Source of the DNA: Parelaphostrongylus tenuis
Lineage: Eukaryota > Nematoda > Chromadorea > Rhabditida > Metastrongylidae
Direction of reading: 5' to 3'
DNA length: 64,000 nt
Assembly: GCA_019055375.1 (NCBI GenBank)
Contig: JAHQIW010000428.1
Location: 88,393 to 152,392, forward strand
In this document: positions 12,428 to 23,125 of the stretch, one piece after another
Layout of the letters: every line of letters begins with the position of its first letter
How positions within the stretch are numbered: the first letter of the stretch is position 1
Notes under the pieces: model-generated
What the model was told of the DNA's origin: nothing
Database searches by the model: none
The model's input: only the letters and a program-made list of their open reading frames with translations
Program-made: the position numbers and the translations under genes

Positions 12428-13435
12428 GTATTCTTTATAGTTACTCCTAACGAGAGTTAACAGCGGAAGCGTCATATACAAGGTGCCCTCTACAGCGCAC
12501 CACTCATATCAGCTAGATGCAAGTGATTCATGACCTGTAAAAATTATCTAGCGACGCGATACTTGAATTCGAATTGTGATTATGAAAAGATGGGTGACTG
12601 CTTCAGTAATGTTGCACATCGGGCAATGGCACTACACTCATCTGAAGGCACAAGCCAATGACTTTCTACATCTCATCAATCGCCGTATTTTCCCACTCTT
12701 GCTTTTCTGCTGGTCATATATCATCACCTGCTTCATAACCACCTACCGAGCACCCTTCATGAACAGCTCGTAAAATCGACTAGATTGTTGCAGTAGCGCA
12801 AGACATCGCTCAAATACCTGCCCTAGATCACTGCAAGAGAACGAGGAGGATTTCGGGCGACACCAACATTTCTCGAATTGCCATCCGCTGGACCCACTTC
12901 ATCGATGTTAGCTAAGCCTCCTTGAATATGACTAAGTTATTGTCCTCAAAAAACCACGCGTTGATATTGATGTCTGTTCTATCATATTGGTCATTTGCTG
13001 ACGTTAAAACCCCATTTATTGACGAAAACATAAAAAAATTTCGTTAGAGAGCTACCACGTTAGCCTTGTAGCGCTGTGCCGCCAGCTACGAAATTATCGT
13101 TTGAGTCAACATAAGCATATAATTACGTACGAGCGCTACAAGTTGATATACTGTTCTGGTTCATACTTTGAAAAAGTTTCCAGTCTGGTCTCAAAAAGAT
13201 GTCCATATTGTTTTCGATCGCAAAAGAATTAGACACATTATCCCACATCACATATTCGCAAAGAAAATATTCTAGACAAGCATTTTGCCATTGGAAGTAA
13301 TTTACTGAACAGTCCTACGCTTTCACAATTGCAAAAATCCAAGTATTGAGCAACTATGTATTCATTCATTAAATGCTTGCAAATTTCAATATTTACCACT
13401 TTCAGTTAGGGTTTGCACCGAACCAGGCATCTTAA
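11661..13435. other. Gene-poor stretch
   Basis: Contains a TA microsatellite (about 12399-12429). On the minus strand about 11985-12110 there is one open, acidic frame (EEVQDEAQILPEELVQEN) of unknown origin, without splice sites I trust. Nothing else is recognisable. Confidence 0.4.
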
Positions 13436-13559
13436 ACTTTTCAGAGTCGGCCATTATTGATGATCTCGGCGAATAGATGATTGGTGATGATGCAAGATAT
13501 TACACTTTGACACTTGACTGATCCGTCTTCACAGTGCTGTCTTTTCACTGTACCGATCC

Positions 13560-13720
13560 CAGTACATCTAACATTCAATACGTTTTGTCGCCTTCTTCTT
13601 GAACGTCCTAGAATACTGAATGAGAACATCGCCTTGCAATATCAAGGATAGTGTGACTAACAAACCGGCCGTGGCGCTCCATAGGGCGTTAGTTGTTAAC
13701 TGCCGGCCCCCTATTCACAA
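13560..13720 (-). repeat. Dispersed repeat family E, copy 1
   Basis: Minus-strand blocks CGCCCTATGGAGCGCCAC and CAGTATTCTAGGACGTTCAAG match the copy at 43740-43990, where the head resembles a Ser/Leu tRNA box A (GTGGCCGAGTGGTTA). Probably another tRNA-derived SINE. Confidence 0.5.
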
Positions 13721-14180
13721 GTTATGTAGTCAAGGTATGCCGTAATTATCTACAACACGTATTCACTTGAGACGACAGCCATGAATGGTTGCTATAAGGA
13801 TGTCGAATCAGTAACCAATTTTGCGACCTTTGATCGATGTCTTCCTCCCAAATGCCTTGCCGCTTCATCGTAGTTGGGAGGTGTTTCTGGGTGTCGGACT
13901 GCGAAGTGCAATGGAGAGTTCAGCCCTCCACCCCCAGAAGGGCTACACAACTTGATAAGGAGTCTCACGTTTCTACTCACAAATCCCAGCTAAGAACGTA
14001 CTGGGAACGACCATAATCTTGTAGCTATTAGCAAGGTGGTAGTCACGTTGCGATTCACAAGAGTCGGTTACTGCTCCAATGTGGTGACTACATGAGGTAG
14101 CCCCAGGCAGGCATACCTCGGGCTCCAGGGAACAAAACAGCTGAGCTAGTACAGTTTCTCTGTGTTGGGGCTCACACAAT
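13721..14180. other. GC-richer unexplained stretch
   Basis: The base composition is visibly richer in G+C than the flanks, and two minus-strand frames of 62 and 68 codons (Pro/Gly/His-rich) lie here. No motif or partner copy in the window was found. It may be an unrelated repeat or a decayed gene. Confidence 0.3.
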
Positions 14181-14199
14181 CACTGAAGACGGTCGCTCA

Positions 14200-15430
14200 A
14201 GTACCCAAGTAGGTAGGTAATCAATGTCTTATTCCGGTACTTTTCCGTTATCCCGGTACCGAGTTCCACGCTCGTGGAAAGATATTTTTTTGATGGTTTC
14301 TGAAGTGTGAGTAGTCTTTCAAAGACATGAAACTCAATTAACTTCAAAATGTACTGCTTTTTCGAAGCGGCTTTTTTATTGTGTTGTAACAATGAAAATA
14401 AAATTATGTTGTTTATTGGATCTTTCTCGTGAACAAAGCTTTTCCTTTGGAATTTTAGCAAATGATTCAATAGCTTAGATCTCGTAGATTCAATGGTTTG
14501 TCTGGCTCCTGAAAAGGGCTTATCCTGCGCTGTAGCGATCAAAAAAAAACATTGAGTTCTGCAAATTTGGCCTTGAAAAAGCGCGGTGGCTCAGCGGCCA
14601 TATTGCAAAATCCTAATTACATATTGGCAAAGCACGCTCGTTTGGTGGCACTGATGCCAAATGTTGCGCCAAGCAAACTTAATATTCTTTTGGCTGCTAC
14701 AGCTCACTAAATAGTCCCTTTCAAAAACCATATTAATCACCTGGGTTCAAGCTATCGAATGATTACTGAAAGTCCAAACGAAAAGCTTCGTTCAGGGAGA
14801 AAGTGTTCGAATGTGAAACTATAATTTTATTTTTGCTATTACAGCACAATGAACAAGCCGTTTTGAAAATAGTATACACCATTGAAATCTTTAAGATTTG
14901 AGCTATTAGATAAAGTGCTAAGGCTCAAGAAAAAATCAAAAGGCGCGTTTTTCTCAGGAGATCGAAGAGAGGTGCTGATTACGGAGATGATCTCAATTTG
15001 CGAAACCCAATATTATTTTGATTCTTAGAGCTGCAACGAAAAAATTTTTTCCAATCCAAAGAAATTGTTATAATTTAAGATTTATGCTATCGAATGGTTA
15101 CTAAAAGTTCAAAGAAGAAGCTTTGTCAGCGAGAAATGTTTGGATGACGAACACAATTTGATTCAAGCTTTCACAACGCATTTGAAAAGCCGTTCTAAAA
15201 ATAAAGTACATTTAAACTATTCTTCAAGATTTAGAGCCAAGAAATGACCACTCGCTCTTCGCAAACCGCCAAAAAATGGTTTTCCACGAGCACTGGAACT
15301 AAGTACTGGGAAGTGAAATGATCCCTTGTTCTTATTCTCCTGTTTAGCTCCTTAGCTCTCGCCATAGATAAAATCTTTTTTTCATTTTGAATCCTGCAAA
15401 ACTGACTTATTGCCTTTGCCATTTAATGAC
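14200..15430. repeat. Foldback family D fragments
   Basis: The blocks CTATCGAATGATTACTGAAA (14752) and GCTATCGAATGGTTACTAAA (15087) and neighbouring sequence match the arms of the full family D elements at 48108, 52486 and 59627. The 120-codon minus frame at 14180-14542 lies in this repeat and shows no family motif. Confidence 0.5.
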
Positions 15431-15559
15431 TTCGCGCATCAACCGATGCTGATTGAAAGTGTTCATCCGCCTAGACGAGTCTGGCACCGATCAAGCCATT
15501 AGAACGGTCAATATACAAATCAATTGATTCACATAACTAGAGTCCATTATGCAGAAATT

Positions 15560-16870
15560 AAACTAGAATAGGAAATATGGTCGGTCATATAGGAGTGACT
15601 TATAAAGCCCAATACACGTGTTTCGACCTTGACAGTTTCGCCAGTCGGGAGATACCTTTTCGTCTTTAGACAGTCCTCTCTGGGCGCTTACTCCCAGTAG
15701 GTGACGACGAACACTTCACAATGTAAGTCAAGTGAAATTACCACTGAACAGACAGTGTTCCAACTCGATTGCTCTTGACCAATATCGTTAATATATCATA
15801 CCTTTCACTTCGAGTTTTTTTCTCGAAAACCACGATCAAATTTCAATATGCCAGATAATCATTTTTTGAGCCACGTATGTGGTCTGCTATATAGGGCTGA
15901 CTTATAGAGCCCGATACACGTGTTTCGACATTGACAGCCTCATCAGTCGGGCGGTACCCTTTCGCCTTTAGCCAATCCTCTCGAGCAGCCATATATGTCA
16001 GCCCCATATAGCAGTTTACATACATGGCTCAAAAAATGATTATGTGGCATATAAAATTTGAGCGTGGTCTTTAAATAACACTCGAAACAAAGGTATGATA
16101 ACATTCGTTTCGAGTGTTTTCTTAAGACCACAGCTCAAAATTCAATATGCCTTGCAATCATTTATGAGCTACGCATGTCAGTGGTCCGTCAATGAGGGCT
16201 GACTGATGGAGCCCAATACACGTGTTTCGATCTTGCGATCTCGAAAATGATTGCAAGGCATATTGAATTTTGAGCTGTGGTCTAAAGAAAACACTTGATA
16301 CGAATGTTGTGATATATTGAATATATCAGACACGAGCAATCGAGTGTACAACACTCTGTGTTTGGTGAGTTTTTCACTGGACATAGAGTGTAAAGCGTTC
16401 GTCGTCGCTAACTCTTAGTGTGGGGACTGGAGCACCCACAGAGATTAGCAAAAGACGAGAAAGGGTAACTGTCCGTCTGACGAGATCGCAAGTCGAAACA
16501 CGTGTATTGGGCTCTATAAGTCAGCCCTCATTGACCGACCACTGACATGCGTGGCTCAAAAATGATTGCAAGGCATATTGAAAGGTATGATATATTAACG
16601 ATACCAGCCATGAGCAACGAGTGTAGAACACTGTCTGTCCCGCCGTCAATTCCGCTTCCCTTACAGTGCAAAATGTTCGTCGTCGCCTAGCGTCCCGAGA
16701 GGATTGGTTAAAAGCGAAAGGGTACTGCCCGACTGATGAGAGTGTCAAGGTCGAAACACGTGTATCGAGCTCTATAAGTCAGCCCTGTATGACAGATCAC
16801 ATGCGTGGCTCAAAAAATGATTATTTGACATACAGTAGGAATTGGCTTGCCACTGATCTAACTAATCTTT
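15560..16870. repeat. Cluster of foldback family F units
   Basis: At least five units share the core ACACGTGTTTCGA with flanking CTCTATAAGTCAGCCC: forward at about 15575, 15890 and 16190, inverted at about 16490 and 16750. Each is followed by a GTCGTCGCC-type block and a shared stretch reading TTCAATATGCC. Forward and inverted units alternate and form nested hairpins. Open frames here are translations of the repeat. Confidence 0.75.
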
Positions 16871-16879
16871 GCCTATAAG

Positions 16880-18980
16880 TGGAAGAGAGGTGAATCTTCA
16901 CAAGAACCTGTTTTCTGTGTACTTGAATTTCAAGTAGTGACTATTTTCCTTTAGAGTTGTGGAACTGTTTGCCTAAAGAGGTTGAAATTCATTTCAACTA
17001 AGCTTTTGATAAAAGCGAAATTCGAGTAAGCGTAAGATGATGAAGAACAAAATACCAAATAGTTTCTGTAGATTTGGAGAAAAAACATGATCTTGATGAC
17101 AGTCTTTCGAATTTTTTAGAGCGTCATGATGCTCTAATGGTGGTGCATCAAACCATAACAAGGATCGTAGATGTGACTGAACATATTTTATATTTACGAC
17201 AATGTCCTCAAGTGTTCGTAAGGCGTTCTCGTCAAAGATTTTTGCAATAGTGGTGCTAGATAAAATAGTGAATAAATATGAAGTTTAGGAAATTTTCTCT
17301 TCCATGATATAAACCTTCACTGAGAAATAAAGTCGTACATGCATTATGTCATTACTGAAGTGTTATGTTTTCAGTGTTTTTGTCACATCGTCACAGCTTT
17401 TGCCATTATTGTATCACCACAGTTTTTGCCCATATTGAGATCCAAATGCAGTAACAAGACAAGGTGAGCTACTATTGTAAAGTGTTGTTGTTGTCAATTT
17501 GATCATCTGAACAGAATTTTCAATACCGCTCTCAGGGATCGTCATGTTTCTGGTTTCGTCAAGTAGGCGTCAGTCTTGTCTGAGACGATAGCAGCACTGA
17601 TTTTAAAAATCGCTAACTCCACAAGTCACTCACTGTATGGGCCAGACGTGCCTTCACCCCCCCCCCCCCCCCCCCCCAGCGAAGCTTAACAAAGCCCTAT
17701 GAATGGTGGACTCTTCGAGGATTAAATGTCGGACATTCTATTGTGCTTTTCATGACCATAACCAACAATTAGAAAAAAGTAAAATTGTAAGATCACTTTC
17801 ATTTCCTGCACCACTTGGCAAAGTGCCACGATTTTCTATTACAGTGACGGACTATGTATTGGCGTAAAAGGTGACGATTCACTACGGATCGTAAGGTCAT
17901 CATTATCTTTGTCTCAAAACCGGAGCAACACGTGGATATGTAATGAATCACGTGAAGACGCTAGCCGCTGAGAATGATTGGTGACCGGGTGAGTGATTAG
18001 TGAATTCCTTGGATCAAGAGAGTTTTGTCGTCGCAAACATCTATTGCTCATGAAAGCACTTATTCCTTACTAAACATTTACTATACCAACAACTATTCTT
18101 AGGAAAAAAAGGCATTGTGTCGATTTCTGGTCGATTCTTTGGATGTATCAGCACAAAAGGCAATCCAAAACTGTACCGAGGTTCATAATATAGGTGTGGA
18201 GATCTACTAGTTCTTTTTGCAAAGCATTTCTCTCACTATAGCGCTATAAATGATATAAAATTCCAACTGCACCAGCGATCGAATTTCCTACTATTTCAAC
18301 TTTTCTATTCAATATTTAGACAACAACTTTGAATAATTTCAAGTTTTCGATAAAACAAAGTTGGTTTTTTTTTATCAAGAAAACGATTGGGAAATCAATC
18401 CAGTGCATTTCGATAAGTTACACTAAAATCGCGATCCACAGCAATTATCCAAGCAAGCATTCCAATCCAAGCATTAACAGCTCTCCTGTAAGCAGTACAA
18501 ATGTGATACTTTTTTCAAAGCAGAACAGTTCCTTAGCTAGATCCATCTCAGCAATGAACAAGTTCCGCGTGACCATGATGAGGTAGCGACCATTCTTTCG
18601 TCCACATCTATATATAGTTTCAGCACAATGTTTACACGTTACACGCACTGTAAGCCTACAGATAAAAAGTCCTTTCAATATGTTGTCTCATAAAACTGTG
18701 ATAGCAATGCCATGGAACTTCTATATGACAACCACAGAACTATTCCTAGTCCATTACTGCAAATCCCTTGCAGACCACTGAGCCAAGCAATTTGTTAACC
18801 TCAGCAGAAAAGAAAATCTGATATGCAGATGTCTGTTCGCAAGTTGACCAGCTCCTTCCACACATCCATCGTTTTGATTCTTTATGGATCGATCAGTTGT
18901 TATTAAGACCACTCATATAAAATTTTACATAAAGGAATGCACTAAACGAAAGAAAAAAAAAAGAAGTGTAGTAAGTATAG
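16880..18980. other. Gene-free stretch
   Basis: Apart from the poly-C tract I see no coding exon, RNA gene or repeat with a partner copy. The frame at 18329-18586 is Ser/Asn-rich and without motif. Confidence 0.5.
17656..17679. repeat. Poly-C tract
   Basis: An unbroken run of about 20 C follows CCTTCA, in an otherwise AT-rich region. Its true length is likely uncertain because sequencers and assemblers slip on such tracts. Confidence 0.9.
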
Positions 18981-18999
18981 CCATAAAATGGTGTTTAAA

Positions 19000-19650
19000 A
19001 GTGGCAAGCCGAGAGAAATTGGAAGCAATGATTACAACACTCTCGAAAATTCTTAGTCGCCAACTAGTTCTTAACCGCGTGTACAGAAGATTGTAGAATA
19101 TGCCGAAATGGTAGGACAGTGTATATTTAGGTTAGGAATCAGTTTAGCGAATTTTTTGCAAAGCCTGCGAGGACGAGTACATCGGAAAAACGAGAAGATC
19201 ACTTTGAGTCCGTCTAGAAGAACACCTAACCTCTAAATTTAAAATCAAATCGAATGCTTCACTAGATGTGCACAGAACACAGGCATATGAAGGGGAAGAT
19301 TTTGAAGTGCGTGTCACTATGGCCGCACATAAACACAAACCCTCACCTCCAAAACCCTCAGAGCGTTTAGGCAAATGTCAAAAATCTAGAACGAACATTG
19401 CGCGTTTCTCAGATTGCTTTTTTGATCTGAGAGAATCACATTTTTTTTGGTCTTGTAAGACTCCTTATGAGTGGTCTCCTAACAGCCAAAAGAGCCGTAA
19501 AGAGTAAAAAAATGAATGTTTAGAACAGCGTGGCTTTTATACGAACGAAAAATTGTATATCAGATTTTTCTGCTGAGCTTATGAAAGTTGACCGAGTGGA
19601 TTGCATGTCAATTTGACATTTCTAGGCTTTGAAGGAGGCAAAACCTGTTG
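19000..19650 (+). pseudogene. Penelope-like element, GIY-YIG endonuclease end (decayed)
   Basis: Penelope-like retroelements carry a reverse transcriptase followed by a GIY-YIG endonuclease. Here the + strand reads LSRQLVLNRVYRRL (the linker before the nuclease), then in shifting frames ACEDEYIGKTRRSL (the YIG half of the motif with its Arg helix), then VRLEEHLTSKFK and DVHRTQAYEGEDFEVRVT. Frameshifts and a stop make it non-functional. Homologous pieces are at 29310-29870 (-) and 34150-34750 (-). Confidence 0.75.
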
Positions 19651-19874
19651 ATAACCTCGCACCTGTTCATTAGAATAATTACTGAATTATCTGATCAAAG
19701 CCGGGCTTAATAGGTAGTCGGTCCTGGGAAAGATCCTTAATGAGCCCTAACAAACATTAGAGCTTATCTAAAAAGTCATGAATACTTTCTACGTAACCAA
19801 AAGTTCTCAACAATCGGAGAAATACCTTTTCAGTTAGATGCTCAAAGATTTTCACTGCCACATTCATGTATCAC

Positions 19875-20330
19875 TTATACCTCCTATCAACGCATTGGTC
19901 GTCGAGTAGCTCAAGAGGACACTAGTAAACCTTCCACTTTCCCTTATCGCTTCTCACAGTAGCCCATTGGAATCTCCCACTGTAGGAGTTAGTAATATCA
20001 TATTCCTCTTCACGGTATTTCAAGAGGAAATTAAAACCATCACGTTGGTAGTGTTCCCTTTGTGCGTTTAACATCCCGGAAAAACTAGTGAGAAGCGGCT
20101 AATTTTCATCGGTTGCTGTTAAAACGCATTGCATGCAGGGCAGCTGATCTTCGATAACTTCATGTGTAGTATGGCACCTTCGATTTTCAAACGTTGACAT
20201 TTGTTGGGATTTTGGACCTCTCCTATCTTCTTCGAGATACGGGATACGCCTAGCATCGGCTTTTCGACTGCGCGTTCAATAGCACTAAGCGATCTTTCGT
20301 CATGCTGATGCAACGACTAAGTTTCTAATG
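19875..20330 (-). pseudogene. RTE-type LINE C-terminal fragment
   Basis: The minus strand from about 20313 reads ERSLSAIERAVEKPMLGVSR, the conserved segment upstream of the RTE C-terminus; the copy at 50535 has the same [12 protein letters not shown]. The 3' block with GTCGTCGAGTAGCTC lies at 19900. Broken by indels. Confidence 0.65.
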
Positions 20331-20698
20331 CACTGGGTTAACGAAGACTTAATCGTTAGAGTAAAACATAGGCATGGAGTCGAATGCTCTTTGTTTCGCT
20401 CACTTATTCATCTGTTTTGGAGGTAATCGTTCATCATGTAGGCTAAAGACGTCAACCTAGATGGACGTGATTGGGATATCCGGAGATATAAATTCTGCTT
20501 AAGATGAATGGAGCATTTAATAGAATCCGTTTCTCATGTACGTTGTATCTGCGAAATTTAGTCTTCGATCAATCTTTCCAAGGAGTTTTCGAAAATGAGC
20601 GAAGCTTGGAGCTATAAGAACGACAAAATTTACAAAGCAAATATACGAAATTTCTAGTATTTTACTGCATTTTCCGCAGTGTTATGTCATTATGATAT

Positions 20699-20842
20699 TC
20701 CTAAGAGGATTGAGTGGTGAGAAAAACACAAAAATGTGCCTCGGTGGTGCAGTGGTAGAGCACGAGTTTCCGGATAGGATGAAACGCGGGTTCGATTCCC
20801 GACTGAGGCCGTGTTTTTACTCATCACTCAATTCTCTTAGGA
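20699..20842 (+). mobile_element. Small inverted-repeat element with tRNA-like core
   Basis: Arms 20699-20729 and 20811-20842 are imperfect inverted repeats (CTAAGAGGATTGAGTGGTGA against TCATCACTCAATTCTCTTAG). Between them lies a 72-base tRNA-like sequence. The element is about 144 bp and could fold into a stem capped by the tRNA-like cloverleaf. Related cores are at 25071, 47740, 52070, 57910 and 63010. Confidence 0.7.
20738..20809 (+). tRNA. tRNA-like sequence (probable tRNA-derived repeat, not a functional tRNA)
   Basis: A 7-bp acceptor stem GCCTCGG/CTGAGGC forms with one G-T pair; the D arm is GTGC-AGTGGTAGA-GCAC; the T arm has the perfect box B GGTTCGATTCC; box A is TGGTGCAGTGG. The anticodon arm pairs poorly, the base before the presumed anticodon (GGA) is C rather than T, and no extra arm is present although GGA would be Ser. 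This favours a tRNA-derived repeat over a working gene. Confidence 0.5.
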
Positions 20843-22034
20843 AAGCGAAAATAGATAATCGTCGACCATCGATTTTCACTCTCACCTTGACCCATTCTAA
20901 TGTTCGCATGGCATTCTGGAGAGTGACAGCAGATAGTTCTTCCGAAATGATCTCGCCCTTTCGCAATTTTCTGTTACGTCAAAGCTGATTTTTTCTATGG
21001 AATCATGATAATTTAATTTTAAAATTCCTCTTTAGTCAGAAAGAATCCCTATTTAATGAATAAAGTCTTCCAGGTTGTGTGGACCTTCTATGATTGCTTT
21101 TGTTGCAACTGAATCAAAAGCCTTACAAAGTCAATGATGTAATACGGGAAAGTCTCTTGTGCTTTCAAGAAGCATCAATAAGTCTTGAAATAGCGTAGAT
21201 ATGACTACACCACTGAATTGGAATTCATTATACAAAGCACCTAAGTAAGCAGTTTGAAATTCTTTTTTGAAACTTCTTGTATTCTAGCTGTCATTCGCTT
21301 AGAAAAACACATTTAGAATTACTCGAGTGAAGAATTTATAGCCGACATGAAACAAGCAGATTGCGCAATAGCGCCGTTCTTATAGAAGTCTCGTTTTCTG
21401 AATATTATGAGGAGTAATAAGGCTCTTTAGGTATATTTTTCACTGTCTGAATTAACTGCTGTTCATTTCATCACCAACGATGTCGGACTTCGGAAAGGGG
21501 AGAGGAGATAAACTTTCTATGAAACCGGGAGGATGTAATTCTTCGAAAAAAAGAGTGGCAAGCGTAGATGATTATTTTCGCTATTTTCCGTGAAGTGTTC
21601 CTGTATCCCTTGGCGTTGGAGCACAATCATCTATTCTTCGTAAATGATAAATGCCGGTGAGCTTTGTAAATGCCCATCTGCAGCTTCGGCTATAGTTGCT
21701 GCTCTGATTTTCTCTTAGATCTTCGCTTTCATCACCGTTTTGCAAGTTTGGACTTGGGATAGCGGTTTCTTGCGGCTTGTGCGATTTCTAGTTAGTACGT
21801 CAACAAGAATGTATCTGGAAACAAACGTCGCTTCGAACCTTCGATTTCTGTTCTTATGATACTGTGGTGAATATATTGAATCAGGAATCCGTATTCTTTG
21901 TGGGTCTTAATAATGACGGTATACTCTTGAGAGCCAGCTACTGATTTGAATGATTTCGAATTCATCTAAGTTTCAGTAATTCTTATTTTTTTCTTCCTTC
22001 TTAAGCAAGGCACGAGGTGTTAAATCCAAACTTT

Positions 22035-22290
22035 ATCCACTGGTGTGCAAAAACGTTTGCATCAGCCGGGATTCGAACCTAGATCTTACTCTTTCCGGGA
22101 GCATGTGCTAAATCTGCACACCACTGTACATCATTTGGTTTGATGAAGCATCATAATACCGTAATAAGCGGTCTAATAAAATGATTTCCAACTGGTTATC
22201 GAAACTTAGTATCTGTCAACAAAAGTGGGTTCAATGTCGATAATGACTGCCCGCCACACTGTAGACGGTTGGTTGTTGACAGATAACGCG
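22035..22290 (-). repeat. tRNA-like inverted-repeat element, decayed copy
   Basis: Minus-strand box B (AGGTTCGAATCCCGGC, about 22060-22076) and a terminal block TTTGCACACCAGTG resemble the elements at 47386 and 51942. It abuts the large inverted repeat starting at 22300. Confidence 0.45.
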
Positions 22291-22299
22291 TTGTAGCGA

Positions 22300-22934
22300 C
22301 TCACCGCTTCTATTATAGGTCTTCTACTGAACGAACAAGTGAAGAACAACAGAACGGTAATCGCATAGGCCAATAATGCACTATACCCATCAAAACAACA
22401 GTCTCATATACTGGCTATCACCGGTGATTACGAACATTCCTCCCTGCGGTTCATAGCTGGATTGGTCGTGTTTATCCAGAACGCCTCAAGTATCTTTCGC
22501 GCTGATGTTCTTTGTTCCTGGCCAAGGATGGTGACCTCCATATCAAATCCTCCGACATGCTTTTCGGCTCTATGTATACCTAGCGGAGTGTTTTTCTTAG
22601 TATGGCGCAACACCTAGCTGACATGCGCCATACTAGAAAAAACACTTGCAGGTATACATAGAGCTCAAAAGCATGCCGGCGGATTTGATATGGAGGTCAC
22701 CATTCTTGGCCAGGAACAAAGAACATCAGCGCGAAAGATACTTGAGGAGTTCTGGATAAACACGACCAATCCAGCTATGAACCGCAGGGAGGAATGTTCG
22801 TAATCACCGGTGATATGAGCCAGTAAATAAGACTGTTGTTTTGATGGGTATAGTGCATTATTGGCTTATGCGATTACCGTTCTGTTGTTCTTCACCTGTT
22901 CATTCAGTAGAAGACCTATAATAGAAGCGGTGAG
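22300..22934. repeat. 635 bp near-perfect inverted repeat made from a Penelope-like tail
   Basis: Left arm 22300-22608 and right arm 22625-22934 are reverse complements with only scattered mismatches, separated by a 16-base loop. Each arm read outward from the centre encodes the C-terminal tail of a Penelope-like protein (GQEQRTSARKILE, NPAMNRREEC, then stop), which follows the GIY-YIG nuclease in these elements. Right of it, 22935-23120 continues as Penelope 3' sequence (GACGAAGGCGACCTGCCGAA). Confidence 0.85.
22428..22613 (-). pseudogene. Penelope-like C-terminal tail, left arm
   Basis: An open frame of about 61 codons ends in NPAMNRREECS. It is the mirror copy of the + strand frame at about 22640-22803. 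No reverse transcriptase or nuclease core accompanies it. Confidence 0.6.
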
Positions 22935-23125
22935 TATGTTTAAGGCAGACTTTGTGCTTGATGTGAAAAAAAAATCTAGGCTGACCAATTTTCTTCAAAG
23001 AAGTGATGGAAGTGTGTAACTGACTGAAATGTGGACAACTTTGACCTTTCCAGGCTCTGACGAAGGCGACCTGCCGAAATGTTATCTGTTTGATTGTGTG
23101 AATAAAGCTTGGATTTAACACCTCA
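22640..23125 (+). pseudogene. Penelope-like C-terminal tail and 3' untranslated end, right arm
   Basis: The frame with GGFDMEVTILGQEQRTSARK and NPAMNRREECS stops at about 22801-22803. It is followed after the arm end by 3' sequence typical of these elements, with an AATAAA at 23100-23105. The 5' part of the element is missing. Confidence 0.6.

Noticed and set aside
14180..14542. 120-codon minus strand frame
   Set aside because: It overlaps dispersed repeat sequence related to foldback family D and shows no recognisable domain.
15560..16870. A CRISPR-like repeat array
   Set aside because: Units alternate in orientation, vary in spacing and length, and lie in a eukaryotic genome; they are foldback transposon units.
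20738..20809. A functional tRNA gene
   Set aside because: Acceptor, D and T arms fit but the anticodon stem does not pair and the base before the anticodon is not T; similar cores recur as repeats.
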